From Candidatus Pantoea persica (lineage in GTDB: Bacteria > Pseudomonadota > Gammaproteobacteria > Enterobacterales > Enterobacteriaceae), in the NCBI RefSeq assembly GCF_013753875.1, contig NZ_SMDS01000018.1, positions 1 to 64,000 of the forward strand: 64,000 nucleotides of DNA, given 5' to 3'. Positions within the stretch are counted from its first letter, which is position 1. Every line of letters starts with the position of its first letter. Below, piece after piece: positions 1 to 11,725 of this stretch. A model generated the notes under the pieces. It saw nothing but the letters and a program-made list of their open reading frames with translations. It had not been told where the DNA came from and did no database searches. Both the position numbers and the translations under genes were made by a program.

Positions 1-54
1 CGACTCAGCTGCCTGCACCTCCTGAACACCGCATTCCGTAAGCCGTTGTGCCGT

Positions 55-120
55 GTCAGTGGAGGCGCGTTATAGGGAGTTCTTTCCGGCTGATAAGCGT
101 TAATTCAAATCAAACTTTTT
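55..120 (-). promoter_or_regulatory. rRNA operon P1 promoter with UP element
   Basis: On the minus strand there is a -35 of TTATCA (plus 91-96) and a -10 of TATAAC (plus 69-74) separated by exactly 16 bases. A GC-rich discriminator follows, and an A/T-rich UP-like stretch lies upstream at 97-120. The spacer and the flanking sequence after the -10 closely match E. coli rrnB P1. It fires leftward out of the window, downstream of clpB, the same place as rrnG in E. coli. The rRNA genes themselves are outside the window. Confidence 0.85.
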
Positions 121-183
121 ATCTGACCGCCTAATTTCCAGGCGCTGCGCAGCAATTTAGCGCAAAAGTGGTGTTTTTTGCAC

Positions 184-208
184 AAAAAAACGGGCCCGCA
201 GGCCCGTT
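184..208 (-). terminator. Intrinsic terminator of clpB
   Basis: A GC-rich inverted repeat (CGGGCC/GGCCCG, 4-base loop) is followed on the minus strand by a run of seven T, 14 bases after the clpB stop codon. Confidence 0.85.
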
Positions 209-221
209 TCGCTTTCGACAA

Positions 222-2795
<2,574 letters not shown>

Positions 2796-2834
2796 GATTC
2801 CTCCCATTACAGGTCAAAATGCTACTGGAGATTA

Positions 2835-2862
2835 AAATGAGGTAATCCCTCAAATTTTCAAG
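2835..2862 (-). promoter_or_regulatory. Sigma-32 heat-shock promoter of clpB
   Basis: The minus strand carries CTTGAA (-35, plus 2857-2862), a 14-base spacer, then CCTCATTT (-10, plus 2835-2842). This fits the sigma-32 consensus (CTTGAA N13-15 CCCCATNT) with one change. It lies between pgeF and clpB, 40 bases before the clpB start, as in E. coli. The assignment rests on the match and position only. Confidence 0.8.
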
Positions 2863-2919
2863 GTTAATGACCTGATTCTGAGCAAAAAATCCGCTGCTGG
2901 ATCGTCTTGTGGCGTAAGG

Positions 2920-3648
2920 TTACCTCAGCCAAATCAAAGAAGCCATACGCCCGGTAGTCCCGTCGCGTCGGTAGGAGAAAAAATCATCCCTTTCATGGAA
3001 AGTGCAGCGCCGCGCCGCGCTCACCGATTTCACGCCGGCCACCTGTAAACGCTGCTGCGCCAGTAGCCAGATATCGGCGAAATACTTCGCGCCTGCCGGA
3101 CGGAAGGCCTGCTTCGCGCGCGTATCTTTGGCGATAAAGGCGGCGCGAACCTCACCGCCGATCTCAAACGCTTCTGGTCCTATCGCCGGCCCAAGCCAGG
3201 TATGAATGCGGCTGGCAGGCAAGGCGAACTGCATCAGCGTCTGCTCCAGCACGCCGCCGCACAGGCCGCGCCAGCCGGCATGGGCCGCGGCGACCTCTGA
3301 CCCGTCGTCAGAACAGAACAGCACGGGTAAACAATCTGCAGTCATCACCGCGCAAACCACGCCCATTTCGCGCGTGATGCAGGCATCCGCCTGTAGGCTT
3401 TCCTGTTGCGATAAAAGCAGACGCGCCACCTCCGTGCCATGCACCTGCTCCAGCCAGCGCGGCATCGCCGGCAAGTCAGCCTTTGTCACCAGACGCTGCC
3501 GGTTGGCCGCTACGTGCGCCGGATCGTCGCCGACGTGCGCGCCGAGATTAAATGTATCCCAAGGCGCCAGGCTCACGCCGCCGCGACGCAGTGTCGAGCA
3601 GGCGCGAACGTTGGCCGGCGCGGGCCAGTCCGGCAGCAGCAGGCTCAT
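2920..3648 (-). CDS. pgeF: Peptidoglycan editing factor PgeF (multicopper-type YfiH)
   Basis: 242 residues, matching the 243 of E. coli YfiH. The family (DUF152) hydrolyses aberrant muropeptide precursors that carry L-serine in place of L-alanine, and also shows polyphenol-oxidase activity. Conserved TADCLPVLF and HAGWRG motifs hold the metal/catalytic Cys and His; the C-terminal SYRRD and GRMAS segments are also kept. The ATG overlaps the rluD stop by four bases (ATGA), so the two genes are translationally coupled in one operon. Intact. Confidence 0.95.
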   Translation of the reverse strand: MSLLLPDWPAPANVRACSTLRRGGVSLAPWDTFNLGAHVGDDPAHVAANRQRLVTKADLPAMPRWLEQVHGTEVARLLLSQQESLQADACITREMGVVCAVMTADCLPVLFCSDDGSEVAAAHAGWRGLCGGVLEQTLMQFALPASRIHTWLGPAIGPEAFEIGGEVRAAFIAKDTRAKQAFRPAGAKYFADIWLLAQQRLQVAGVKSVSAARRCTFHERDDFFSYRRDGTTGRMASLIWLR

Positions 3649-4625
3649 AGCCAGTCCAGCTGATCGCGGAACTCATCGGTATCGGCTTTCAATACCTCGA
3701 TCAGATTAACCATGTCCTGCGGCAGCGGCGCATGCCACTCCATTCCAATGCCGGTAATCGGATGATAGAGACGCAGCATCGTCGCATGCAGCGCCTGGCG
3801 ATCGAAGGCACGCAGCGTCGCGATGAACTGCTCGGAAGCGCCTTTTGGCAGACGCGGACGGCCGCCGTAAAGCGGATCGCCCACCAGCGGGTGATTGATG
3901 TGCGACATGTGCACGCGGATCTGGTGCGTACGTCCGGTTTCCAGACGCAGACGCAGACGCGTGTGCGCCCGGAAGTGCTCCATGATGCGATAGTGCGTAA
4001 TCGCCGGTTTCCCCATCGGATACACCGCCATATGGGTGCGCTTTATCGAGTGACGACTGATCGGCTCGTCTACCGTGCCGCCCGCCGTCATGGTGCCAAT
4101 CGCCACCGCTTCATATTCACGGGTGATTTCGCGCAGCTGCAGCGTTTCCACCAAGTGCGTCTGCGCCGGTACGGTTTTCGCTACCACCATCAGGCCGGTG
4201 GTGTCTTTATCCAGGCGATGCACGATACCGGCGCGCGGAACATCGGCAATAGCAGGATAGTGATAAAGCAGCGCGTTCAGCACCGTGCCGTCAGGGTTGC
4301 CCGCGCCGGGATGCACCACTAAATCGCGTGGCTTATTAATGACGAGGATATCGTCATCTTCATAGACGATGTTCAGCGCGATATTCTGCGCTTCCCAACG
4401 CTGCTCTTCTTCTATTTCCGCGTCGATAGCGACCTGATCGCCGCCCAGCACTTTCTCTTTGGGCTTATCGACGATCGCGCCGTTAATGCTGACGCGACGG
4501 TCCAAGATCCATTCTTTTATGCAAGAACGTGAATAATTAGAGAACAATTCCGCCAAAGTTTGATCTAAGCGTTGTCCCAGCTGCGCTTCGGAGACCGTCG
4601 CGGTGAGTTTAACTTGTTGTGCCAT
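3645..4625 (-). CDS. rluD: 23S rRNA pseudouridine(1911/1915/1917) synthase RluD
   Basis: Modifies three uridines in helix 69 of 23S rRNA and is important for late 50S assembly. 326 residues, identical in length to E. coli RluD: S4 RNA-binding domain at about 18-90, then the RluA-family catalytic domain with HRLDKDTTGL, whose Asp (near 139) is the catalytic nucleophile. It is divergent from bamD and leads the rluD-pgeF operon. Intact, unlike rlmD and truD, the other RNA-modification genes in the window. Confidence 0.97.
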   Translation of the reverse strand: MAQQVKLTATVSEAQLGQRLDQTLAELFSNYSRSCIKEWILDRRVSINGAIVDKPKEKVLGGDQVAIDAEIEEEQRWEAQNIALNIVYEDDDILVINKPRDLVVHPGAGNPDGTVLNALLYHYPAIADVPRAGIVHRLDKDTTGLMVVAKTVPAQTHLVETLQLREITREYEAVAIGTMTAGGTVDEPISRHSIKRTHMAVYPMGKPAITHYRIMEHFRAHTRLRLRLETGRTHQIRVHMSHINHPLVGDPLYGGRPRLPKGASEQFIATLRAFDRQALHATMLRLYHPITGIGMEWHAPLPQDMVNLIEVLKADTDEFRDQLDWL

Positions 4626-4766
4626 ATACAGCTTCTTCGTTAACGTTGGGTTTTCACGGCGATGCCGTTTAATATCGTTTAATATAATGTACTATCGTAC
4701 TTGGTCATTACCGGGAGCTATGCGGACAGCTTCCGCCATAACAAATTTGAGGATAACCATTTTGTC

Positions 4767-5501
4767 ATGACGCGTATGAAATATCTGGTGGCTGCTGCCA
4801 CACTGAGCCTGGCCCTTGTGGGTTGTTCCAGCTTAAAGGACACAGTACCGGACAACCCGCCTTCCGAAATCTACGCTACCGCGCAGGAAAAGCTGCAGGA
4901 CGGTAACTTTAAAGCGGCGATTAAGCAACTGGAAGCACTGGACAAACGTTATCCTTTCGGTCCCTATTCTCAGCAGGTACAACTGGATTTAATCTACGCC
5001 TACTATAAAAACGTCGATCTGCCGTTGGCGCAGGCCGCGATCGATCGTTTCATGCGCCTCAACCCGACCCATCCGAATATTGACTACGTCATCTATATGC
5101 GCGGTCTGACGGATATGGCGCTGGATGGCTCCGCGCTGCAGAGCTTTTTCGGCATTGACCGTTCCGATCGCGATCCCCCCCATGTGCGCAGCGCCTTCCG
5201 CGATTTCTCGCAGTTGGTTCGTAATTACCCGAATAGCCAGTATGTAGCCGACGCGCAGAAGCGCCTGGTCTATCTGAAGAATCGTCTGGCGAAATATGAA
5301 CTCTCGGTGGCACAATTCTATACCAAGCGCGAGGTCTATGTCGCGGTTGTTAACCGCGTTGAAGGCATGATGCGTGATTATCCAGATACGCAGGCCACGC
5401 GCGATGCGCTGCCGCTGATGGAAAATGCTTACCGTAAACTGCAGCTCACCGCGGAAGCGGATAAAGTGGCGAAGATTATTGCCGCCAACTGCGCAGCCTG
5501 A
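4767..5501 (+). CDS. bamD: Outer membrane assembly lipoprotein BamD
   Basis: Essential lipoprotein of the BAM complex, which inserts beta-barrel proteins into the outer membrane. The 244-residue product starts at ATG 4767 with a GAGGA site 15 bases upstream; the longer frame back to 4701 has no support. It has a lipoprotein signal with Cys20 in LALVGC, then five TPR-like repeats (for example around the [12 protein letters not shown] and [11 protein letters not shown] segments). The C-terminus [14 protein letters not shown] is conserved. Monocistronic, with its own terminator. Intact. Confidence 0.97.
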   Translation: MTRMKYLVAAATLSLALVGCSSLKDTVPDNPPSEIYATAQEKLQDGNFKAAIKQLEALDKRYPFGPYSQQVQLDLIYAYYKNVDLPLAQAAIDRFMRLNPTHPNIDYVIYMRGLTDMALDGSALQSFFGIDRSDRDPPHVRSAFRDFSQLVRNYPNSQYVADAQKRLVYLKNRLAKYELSVAQFYTKREVYVAVVNRVEGMMRDYPDTQATRDALPLMENAYRKLQLTAEADKVAKIIAANCAA

Positions 5502-5518
5502 GTATCTCCCGATAAAGA

Positions 5519-5546
5519 AAAAGCAGCCGTCTGGCTGCTTTTTTTA
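5519..5546 (+). terminator. Intrinsic terminator of bamD
   Basis: The 8-bp stem AAGCAGCC/GGCTGCTT with loop GTCT is followed by a T-run on the plus strand, beginning 18 bases after the bamD stop. Confidence 0.9.
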
Positions 5547-5692
5547 TGCGCGTAAAACCGACACTTTTTCGGTTCTGCCGCGCGACTAACTTACTACTGA
5601 TTATGCCCTTCTCTTTTATCGGGTTCAAGGCTTTTGCGCATCATTCCAGGCCCTCCTCACAAAATGTCTTCCTTGACAAAAAGTGACATTTT

Positions 5693-5734
5693 CGTGCTCC
5701 ATATCACATGTTTCATTCTTCAAAGGGCTATTCT
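5693..5734 (+). promoter_or_regulatory. Probable raiA promoter with CRP-like site
   Basis: CGTGCTCCATATCACA (5693-5708) has one perfect CRP half-site (TCACA) and a 3-of-5 partner half. A -10-like TATTCT sits at 5729-5734 with no good -35. If transcription starts near 5742, the CRP-like site centres near -41.5, the class II activator position. The raiA ATG is about 30 bases further on. The layout is visible; the regulation is an inference, consistent with raiA being a stationary-phase gene. Confidence 0.45.
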
Positions 5735-5772
5735 AAACTTATCCAGACGGAAATGACAGAGGAGGTAGACTT

Positions 5773-6099
5773 ATGATTCTGAACATTACTAGTAAACAAA
5801 TGGAAATCACTGCGGCTATCCGCAACCATGTCGAAGATCGTCTCGCCAAGCTGGAAAAATGGCAAGCTCATCTGATAAACCCCCATATCGTTCTGTCCAA
5901 AGTGCCTAAAGAGTTCGTGGCTGATGCAACCATCACGACGCCAAACGGCACGCTTGTTGCCAGCGCTAAACACGAAGATATGTACACTGCCATTAACGAA
6001 CTTATCGGCAAGCTGGAGCGCCAGCTGAACAAGGTTCAGCATAAGCCAGAAGCTCGCCGCGCGGCTGCAAACGTGAAAGCCTTTTCGCCGGCCAGCTAG
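5773..6099 (+). CDS. raiA: Ribosome-associated translation inhibitor RaiA
   Basis: Cold-shock and stationary-phase factor that binds the 30S A and P sites and holds ribosomes as inactive 70S monomers. 108 residues against 113 in E. coli; the missing residues are at the acidic C-terminal tail. The core motifs [25 protein letters not shown] and [17 protein letters not shown] are all present. It has a strong GAGGAG site and its own terminator. The gene ends in TAG, which shows amber still works as a normal stop here. Confidence 0.96.
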   Translation: MILNITSKQMEITAAIRNHVEDRLAKLEKWQAHLINPHIVLSKVPKEFVADATITTPNGTLVASAKHEDMYTAINELIGKLERQLNKVQHKPEARRAAANVKAFSPAS

Positions 6100-6118
6100 A
6101 CAACCCGTTTTTTGAATG

Positions 6119-6141
6119 ACGCGCCTGCGGGCGCGTTTTTT
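6119..6141 (+). terminator. Intrinsic terminator of raiA
   Basis: Stem ACGCGCC/GGCGCGT with loop TGCG followed by a T-run, 20 bases after the raiA stop. It directly abuts the -35 of the pheL promoter. Confidence 0.85.
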
Positions 6142-6142
6142 A

Positions 6143-6172
6143 TTGACAGCCTTAAATCAGTGCAGGTACTCT
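6143..6172 (+). promoter_or_regulatory. Promoter of the pheL-pheA operon
   Basis: A perfect -35 TTGACA at 6143-6148 and a -10-like TACTCT at 6167-6172 are spaced by 18 bases. They begin right after the raiA terminator and 28 bases before the leader ATG, the same placement as in E. coli. Confidence 0.65.
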
Positions 6173-6199
6173 CAGGTCACTTCTTGAATGGAAATCAAC

Positions 6200-6247
6200 A
6201 TGAAACATCTGCCGTTTTTCTTCGCTTTCTTTTTTACCTTCCCCTGA
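6200..6247 (+). CDS. pheL: pheA operon leader peptide PheL
   Basis: A 15-residue leader, MKHLPFFFAFFFTFP, seven of whose residues are phenylalanine. It differs from the E. coli leader only by Leu for Ile at position 4. Ribosome stalling at its Phe codons when charged tRNA-Phe is scarce lets the downstream antiterminator form and opens pheA. It is too short for ordinary ORF calling and is recognised by composition, position and the adjacent attenuator. Confidence 0.95.
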   Translation: MKHLPFFFAFFFTFP

Positions 6248-6320
6248 CTGGGAGGCGATTCGTCGTGTGAAAACGAAAGCGAAGACGAATAAAAAAGCCT
6301 CCCAACCGGGAGGCTTTTTT
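6248..6320 (+). terminator. Phenylalanine attenuator (antiterminator plus terminator)
   Basis: The terminator hairpin GCCTCCC/GGGAGGC (6297-6313) with a following T-run lies 44 bases past pheL. An alternative partner, GGGAGGC near 6250, sits just after the pheL stop and can pair with the GCCTCCC arm to form the antiterminator. This is the classic attenuator layout, still complete. Confidence 0.9.
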
Positions 6321-6345
6321 ATTGGACAGCTTACAGGTGAGCCCT

Positions 6346-7512
6346 ATGAATCCCGATAATCCTTTGCTGGCGCTGCGTGACGAAATCAGCTCCGTTGATG
6401 AGAAATTGCTGACGCTGCTGGCGGAGCGTCGCGCGCTGGCGGTGAAAGTTGCCGAAGCGAAACTGGCGACGCACCGCCCGATCCGCGATATCGAACGCGA
6501 GCGCGCACTGCTGGAGCATTTAATTGTGCTTGGCAAAAAGCATCAGCTGGATGCGCACTACATCACGCGGCTGTTTCATCAAATTATTGAAGATTCCGTG
6601 CTGACGCAGCAGGCGCTGCTGCAGAAAAACCTGAATAATGCGCACGCGCTGGCGGCGCGCATCGCCTTCCTCGGGCCGAAGGGCTCTTATTCGCATCTTG
6701 CCGCACGCCAGTACGCCGCTCGCCACTTTGACAATATGGTGGAGATCGGCTGCCTGAAGTTTCAGGACATTATTCGTCAGGTGGAAAATGGCCAGGCCGA
6801 CTATGCGGTATTACCCATTGAAAACACTAGCTCCGGCTCGATTAACGACGTTTACGATCTGCTACAGCAAACCAGCCTCTCAATCGTTGGCGAGCTGACC
6901 CAGCCTATCGATCACTGCGTACTGGTCACGGGCAATACCGATCTGCAGCAGATTGAAACCGTCTACAGCCATCCGCAGCCGTTCCAGCAGTGCAGCCAGT
7001 TTATTAGCCGTTTCCCGCACTGGAAGATCGAGTACACCGAAAGCACCGCCGCCGCGATGGAGAATGTCGCCGCGTTCAACTCGCCGAAAGCGGCCGCGCT
7101 GGGCAGCGAAGCGGGTGGCAAGCTGTATCATCTACAGGTGCTGGAGCGCAACCTGGCCAATCAGCAGCAAAACCATACGCGGTTCATTGTGCTGGCGCGT
7201 AAGCCGATTGCGGTCTCCGATCAGATTCCGGCTAAAACCACGCTGCTGATGGCGACGGGCCAGCAGGCGGGCGCGCTGGTAGAGGCGCTGCTGGTGCTGC
7301 GCCAGCATAACCTCATCATGAGCAAGCTAGAGTCGCGCCCGATTAACGGCAATCCGTGGGAAGAGATGTTTTATATCGACGTGCAGGGCAACCTGGAATC
7401 GGAGAGCATGCAGCAGGCGCTGCAGGAGTTAAAAGGGCTGACCCGTATGCTGAAGGTGCTGGGATGCTATCCCGGCGAAAATATCGTGGCGGTAGAGCCG
7501 CGCAGCGCATAA
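6346..7512 (+). CDS. pheA: Bifunctional chorismate mutase / prephenate dehydratase PheA
   Basis: Converts chorismate to prephenate and then to phenylpyruvate, the committed branch to phenylalanine. 388 residues (E. coli 386): AroQ chorismate mutase (1-100), prephenate dehydratase (about 105-285, with the NHTRF segment of the active site), then an ACT regulatory domain with GALVEAL and LESRP, which form the Phe feedback site. Start ATG 6346 with AGGTGA upstream; an earlier TTG in the attenuator is rejected. Intact catalytic and allosteric motifs. Confidence 0.98.
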   Translation: MNPDNPLLALRDEISSVDEKLLTLLAERRALAVKVAEAKLATHRPIRDIERERALLEHLIVLGKKHQLDAHYITRLFHQIIEDSVLTQQALLQKNLNNAHALAARIAFLGPKGSYSHLAARQYAARHFDNMVEIGCLKFQDIIRQVENGQADYAVLPIENTSSGSINDVYDLLQQTSLSIVGELTQPIDHCVLVTGNTDLQQIETVYSHPQPFQQCSQFISRFPHWKIEYTESTAAAMENVAAFNSPKAAALGSEAGGKLYHLQVLERNLANQQQNHTRFIVLARKPIAVSDQIPAKTTLLMATGQQAGALVEALLVLRQHNLIMSKLESRPINGNPWEEMFYIDVQGNLESESMQQALQELKGLTRMLKVLGCYPGENIVAVEPRSA

Positions 7513-7515
7513 ACG

Positions 7516-7541
7516 AAAGGCATCCTGATGGATGCCTTTTT
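7516..7541. terminator. Bidirectional terminator between pheA and tyrA
   Basis: A 10-bp stem AAAGGCATCC/GGATGCCTTT with loop TGAT lies between the convergent genes. There are T-rich bases on the plus side and the symmetric stem supplies them on the minus side. Confidence 0.8.
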
Positions 7542-7544
7542 CAT

Positions 7545-8666
7545 TTATGGCCTGCTGTCGTTAGCGGAGCGCAGCAGGCTGCGGCTTTCGACCATAAAGC
7601 GTTTGGCGTGATCGCCGAACCAGTGCTCAACGCGGTTAAAGCTGTCGATAAAAGCCTGCTTATCGCCCTGCTCCAGCAGCCCTATCGCTTCGCCGAAGCG
7701 CTGATAGTAGCGCTTAATCAGCGCCAGATTGCTTTCCGACGACATAATAATGTCTGCGTAAAGCTGAGGATCCTGGGCGAACAGGCGCCCTACCATCGCC
7801 AGCTCCAGCCGGTAAATTGGCGAGGAGAGCGCCAGCAGCTGATCGAGATTGACGTTCTCTTCCGCCAGATGCAGTCCGTAAGCGAAAGTCGCGAAGTGAC
7901 GCAGCGCCTGGATAAACGCCATATTCTGGTCATGCTCGACCGCGCTGATGCGATGCAGCCGCGCGCCCCATACCTGAATCTGCTCAAGGAACCACTGATA
8001 GGCTTCCGGCTGCCGTCCGTCGCACCAGACCACCACCTGTTTCGCCAGGCTGCCGCTGTCAGGGCCGAACATAGGATGCAGTCCGAGTACCGGACCAGCA
8101 TGCGCCGCCAGCATCGCCTGCAGCGGACGGTTTTTTACCGACGCTAGATCCACCAAAATGCAGTCATCTGGCAGCGGCGGCAGCTGAGCAATGACCTGCT
8201 CCGTCAGGTGAATCGGCACGCTGATGATCACCATACCGGCATCGCTCAGGATAGATGCGGCGTCGTTCCAGTCATCTTTATCCAGCGTCTTCACGCTGTA
8301 GCCTGACAGCGTCAGCATGCGGGCGAACAGGCTGCCCATCTGCCCTTTTCCGCCGACAATGACGACCGGGCGCAGCGCCGGATTCAGCGTCTTGAAGCCT
8401 TTGTCGTTTTCACTGGTATAGGATTCGCGCATAACCCGGCGCAGCACATCCTCAATCAGATCGGGTGGCACGCCGAGCACCTCCGCCTCTTTGCGACGCG
8501 ACGCCAGCATCGACGCTTCACGTTCAGGGACATAGATGGGCAAGCCATAGCGGCTTTTCACTTCGCCCACTTCCGCTACCAGTTCCAGCCGTTTCGCCAG
8601 CAGATCCAGCAGCGCCTTATCGACAGTGTCTATTTGATCGCGCAGTGCGGTCAGTTCAGCCACCAT
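7545..8666 (-). CDS. tyrA: Bifunctional chorismate mutase / prephenate dehydrogenase TyrA
   Basis: Makes 4-hydroxyphenylpyruvate for tyrosine. 373 residues, the E. coli length: AroQ mutase domain (1-90, [13 protein letters not shown] start), then an NAD-binding prephenate dehydrogenase domain opening with [10 protein letters not shown], followed by [11 protein letters not shown] and the catalytic His region [12 protein letters not shown]. It lies 6 bases downstream of aroF in the aroF-tyrA operon, convergent with pheA. Intact. Confidence 0.98.
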   Translation of the reverse strand: MVAELTALRDQIDTVDKALLDLLAKRLELVAEVGEVKSRYGLPIYVPEREASMLASRRKEAEVLGVPPDLIEDVLRRVMRESYTSENDKGFKTLNPALRPVVIVGGKGQMGSLFARMLTLSGYSVKTLDKDDWNDAASILSDAGMVIISVPIHLTEQVIAQLPPLPDDCILVDLASVKNRPLQAMLAAHAGPVLGLHPMFGPDSGSLAKQVVVWCDGRQPEAYQWFLEQIQVWGARLHRISAVEHDQNMAFIQALRHFATFAYGLHLAEENVNLDQLLALSSPIYRLELAMVGRLFAQDPQLYADIIMSSESNLALIKRYYQRFGEAIGLLEQGDKQAFIDSFNRVEHWFGDHAKRFMVESRSLLRSANDSRP

Positions 8667-8672
8667 TGCTCA

Positions 8673-9752
8673 TTACACCTCGTGTGACAGACGCGCCGAC
8701 AGCACCTCTTGCAGATCCTGATGCATATCACGCAGCAGCGCGGCGGTAGTTTCCCAGTTGATGCAAGCATCGGTGACGGAAACACCGTATTTCATTTCGC
8801 TGCGCGGCTGCTCGGAAGATTGATTGCCTTCATTGATGTGGCTCTCCAGCATCAGGCCAATAATCGAGCGGTTGCCATCTTTGATCTGGGCAATCGCCGA
8901 TTCGGCGACGCCAGGCTGGCGGCGGTAGTCTTTGTTAGAATTGCCATGGCTGCAATCTATCATCAAGGCTGGACGCAGTCCCGCATTGCGCATCTCTTTT
9001 TCACACTGCGCGACATCTTCCGGACCATAGTTCGGCGTTTTGCCGCCGCGCAGAATCACATGTCCGTCTGGATTGCCCTGCGTCTGTAGCAGGCAAACCT
9101 GACCCGCCTGGTTGATGCCAACAAAACGATGTGGCATCGAGGCGGCGCGCATGGCGTTGATGGCGGTGCCGAGGCTGCCGTCAGTACCGTTTTTGAAGCC
9201 AACCGGCATTGAGAGTCCAGAGGCCATCTCGCGGTGAGTTTGCGACTCTGTGGTGCGCGCACCGATCGCCGACCAGCTAAAGAGATCGCCGAGGTACTGC
9301 GGACTGTTGGGATCGAGCGCTTCAGTAGCCAGCGGTAGGCCCATCTCTACTAGGTTCACCAGCAGCTGGCGCGCAATGTGCAGACCCGATTCCATATCAA
9401 ACGAGTTATTCATATAGGGATCGTTGATTAACCCTTTCCAGCCCACGGTGGTACGGGGTTTTTCAAAATAGACGCGCATAACGATATAGAGCCGATCCTT
9501 TAGCTGTTCAGATAGATCTTTCAGGCGACGTGCATAATCCAGCGCAGCTTCGGTGTCATGAATAGAGCAAGGACCGCACACGATCAGCAGGCGCGGATCG
9601 CGGCCCGCAATGATGTCGGAAATTGTCTGGCGTGACGCAGCAATCTGCGCTTCCTGCTGGGCGTTCAGCGGGAATCGCGCCTTCAGCTCCTCAGGAGTGA
9701 TTAAAATCTGCTCATCAGCGATATGCACATTGTTCAGCGCGTCTTTTTGCAT
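8673..9752 (-). CDS. aroF: 3-deoxy-7-phosphoheptulonate synthase, Tyr-sensitive (DAHP synthase)
   Basis: First step of the shikimate pathway, joining PEP and erythrose 4-phosphate. 359 residues. The N-terminus MQKDALNNVHI is diagnostic of AroF rather than AroG or AroH, and CGPCSIHD, KPRTTVGWKG and DCSHGNSNKDY motifs carry the active and metal-binding residues. I place the start at ATG 9752; the longer in-frame extension to 9884 runs across the regulatory region and is unlikely. Two TyrR boxes lie upstream. Intact. Confidence 0.97.
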   Translation of the reverse strand: MQKDALNNVHIADEQILITPEELKARFPLNAQQEAQIAASRQTISDIIAGRDPRLLIVCGPCSIHDTEAALDYARRLKDLSEQLKDRLYIVMRVYFEKPRTTVGWKGLINDPYMNNSFDMESGLHIARQLLVNLVEMGLPLATEALDPNSPQYLGDLFSWSAIGARTTESQTHREMASGLSMPVGFKNGTDGSLGTAINAMRAASMPHRFVGINQAGQVCLLQTQGNPDGHVILRGGKTPNYGPEDVAQCEKEMRNAGLRPALMIDCSHGNSNKDYRRQPGVAESAIAQIKDGNRSIIGLMLESHINEGNQSSEQPRSEMKYGVSVTDACINWETTAALLRDMHQDLQEVLSARLSHEV

Positions 9753-9847
9753 GGCTACGATCCTTTTTTTCCTCATTATGCGGGTAAATGATCCTCTGAA
9801 AGGAGGGAGATACTTTATCATAGAGCGTAAAACAAACAACCCATTCA

Positions 9848-9865
9848 TGTACACTTTTATTAACA
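9848..9865 (-). promoter_or_regulatory. TyrR box, promoter-proximal
   Basis: TGTACACTTTTATTAACA matches the palindromic TyrR consensus TGTAAA-N6-TTTACA at 10 of 12 positions. It lies about 95 bases upstream of the aroF start, where it would overlap or flank the promoter. Confidence 0.7.
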
Positions 9866-9954
9866 CAATGGCAATCCCATCCACGGTAAATATAATTTAT
9901 TATATAAATTCAGTTATTTAATATATGAATTTACGCCTGAATTTATCCTCTAAG

Positions 9955-9972
9955 TGTAAACTTATAATTACA
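9955..9972 (-). promoter_or_regulatory. TyrR box, distal strong site
   Basis: TGTAAACTTATAATTACA matches the TyrR consensus at 11 of 12 positions. It lies about 107 bases from the proximal box. Known aroF operators also combine strong and weak boxes, so tyrosine repression through TyrR is probably retained. Confidence 0.75.
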
Positions 9973-10041
9973 TGCACGTTTTAGCCTTTGTAAAATCCGC
10001 CTAAGTAAGCTTGCCTTACGCCTCTTTCAATTGGATAGCCT

Positions 10042-10428
10042 ATGCCTTGTCCCTCCATTCAATTACACCCGTTTACCCCGGCCGATATAGCGGCGTTTAC
10101 CGCTGCCGTTAATGCCTCGCTGGATACGCTGCTGCCCTGAATGGCATGGGCGTATCCTGATATATCAATCTGAGGAAGCCGCCAGCTGGATTGCCTTTAC
10201 GCAGCAGCAGCGAGAAAAAGGCGAAGCGGAGGAGTTCGCCATCGTTGACGCTGATGATCGGTTACTGGGCGGCGCCGGGATCCGCTTTACTCGCGCGCCT
10301 GGCCAGTTTGCCGGTATTGGGTGCGCAGCGGCAGGGGGATCGCCAGCCGCGCGATGGCAGAACGCTGCGGCGCACGTTTTATAGATATGCGTTACGGGTT
10401 GATTATCTTGCAGAGCGGGCCTGTTAAT
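10042..10428 (+). pseudogene. GNAT-family acetyltransferase remnant
   Basis: Starts well at ATG 10042 (MPCPSIQLHPFTPADIAAF, ending in DTLLP then a stop at 10138) but continues only by changing frame. The second piece, with RILIYQSEEAASWIAFTQQQ and EEFAIVDADDRLLGGAGIR, looks like the RimJ/RimL acyl-CoA N-acyltransferase fold. A third frame change follows near GIGYW, and the 3' end is unclear. At least two frameshifts. It lies between aroF and rplS, where E. coli has the unrelated yfiL-yfiR-dgcN-yfiB genes. Substrate unknown. Confidence 0.7.
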
Positions 10429-10467
10429 ACGGCCATTTATCACTGCCGACGCCCATAATACGGCCAT

Positions 10468-10502
10468 AAAAAAAAGGGGCTAGCACCACGCCAACCCCTT
10501 GC
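10468..10502 (-). terminator. Intrinsic terminator of the rpsP-rimM-trmD-rplS operon
   Basis: On the minus strand an imperfect stem opening AAGGGGTTGGC and closing with GCCCCTT is followed by eight T. It begins 37 bases after the rplS stop. The same hairpin sequence pattern ends the E. coli operon. Confidence 0.8.
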
Positions 10503-10538
10503 TTGCTATTAACTTTTAGATGTCGCGTTAGCGATACC

Positions 10539-10928
<390 letters not shown>

Positions 10929-11690
10929 TTACTCTGCCGCCTCATCGTTTTGTTGCTGCTGTTCCAGCTGGAACGCTTTCAGCAACCTTGCTTGCTCTTC
11001 AGTCAGAGCCAGGTTTTCCAGAAGTTCAGGTCTTCTTAGCCAGGTCCGGCCCAGCGACTGTTGCAGGCGCCAGCAGCGAATCTCTGCATGGTTGCCGGAC
11101 AGTAACACTGCCGGTACCTCCATGCCTTCCAGCACTTTAGGTCGGGTATAGTGCGGGCAGTCCAGCAAACCGTCAGAGAACGAATCCTCATCGGCCGACG
11201 CCTGTTTGCCCAGTACGCCGGGAATTAACCGGGCGACTGAATCAATCATCGTCATGGCTGGCAGCTCACCGCCGCTGAGTATGTAATCGCCGATTGACCA
11301 CTCTTCATCAATTTCGGTTTGAATCACGCGCTCATCAATACCTTCGTAGCGACCGCAGACCAGAATCAGCTTCTGCTGCGTCGCCAGTTCGCAAACGCCC
11401 TGTTGGTCAAGTTTGCGTCCCTGAGGTGACAGATAGATCACCCTGGCCCCTTCTCCCGCCGCCACTTTCGCTGCGTGGATTGCATCCCGTAAGGGCTGCA
11501 CCATCATCAGCATTCCCGGTCCGCCGCCGTATGGACGATCGTCCACCGTGCGGTGCCGGTCGTGAGCAAAGTCGCGAGGACTCCAGCTCTCGATGCTGAG
11601 CAGGCCATTTTTTACTGCCCGGCCAGTTACCCCGTAATCGGTCATAGCACGAAACATCTCTGGAAAGAGGCTAATAACACCAATCCACAT
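10929..11690 (-). CDS. trmD: tRNA (guanine-37-N1)-methyltransferase TrmD
   Basis: SPOUT methyltransferase that makes m1G37 in tRNAs reading CNN and some other codons and so prevents +1 frameshifting; essential in enteric bacteria. 253 residues starting [13 protein letters not shown] at ATG 11690. The knot motifs [12 protein letters not shown] and [15 protein letters not shown] are complete, as is the catalytic Asp region [18 protein letters not shown] longer in-frame start at 11729 overlaps the end of rimM and is less likely. Intact. Confidence 0.97.
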   Translation of the reverse strand: MWIGVISLFPEMFRAMTDYGVTGRAVKNGLLSIESWSPRDFAHDRHRTVDDRPYGGGPGMLMMVQPLRDAIHAAKVAAGEGARVIYLSPQGRKLDQQGVCELATQQKLILVCGRYEGIDERVIQTEIDEEWSIGDYILSGGELPAMTMIDSVARLIPGVLGKQASADEDSFSDGLLDCPHYTRPKVLEGMEVPAVLLSGNHAEIRCWRLQQSLGRTWLRRPELLENLALTEEQARLLKAFQLEQQQQNDEAAE

Positions 11691-11725
11691 CGTTCTCGCC
11701 GTTACATTACCTTGTGATTCGGAGA

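Noticed and set aside
10042-10428. A set of small overlapping genes between aroF and rplS
   Set aside because: The pieces join into a single GNAT-like protein when frame changes are allowed, so they are one broken gene.
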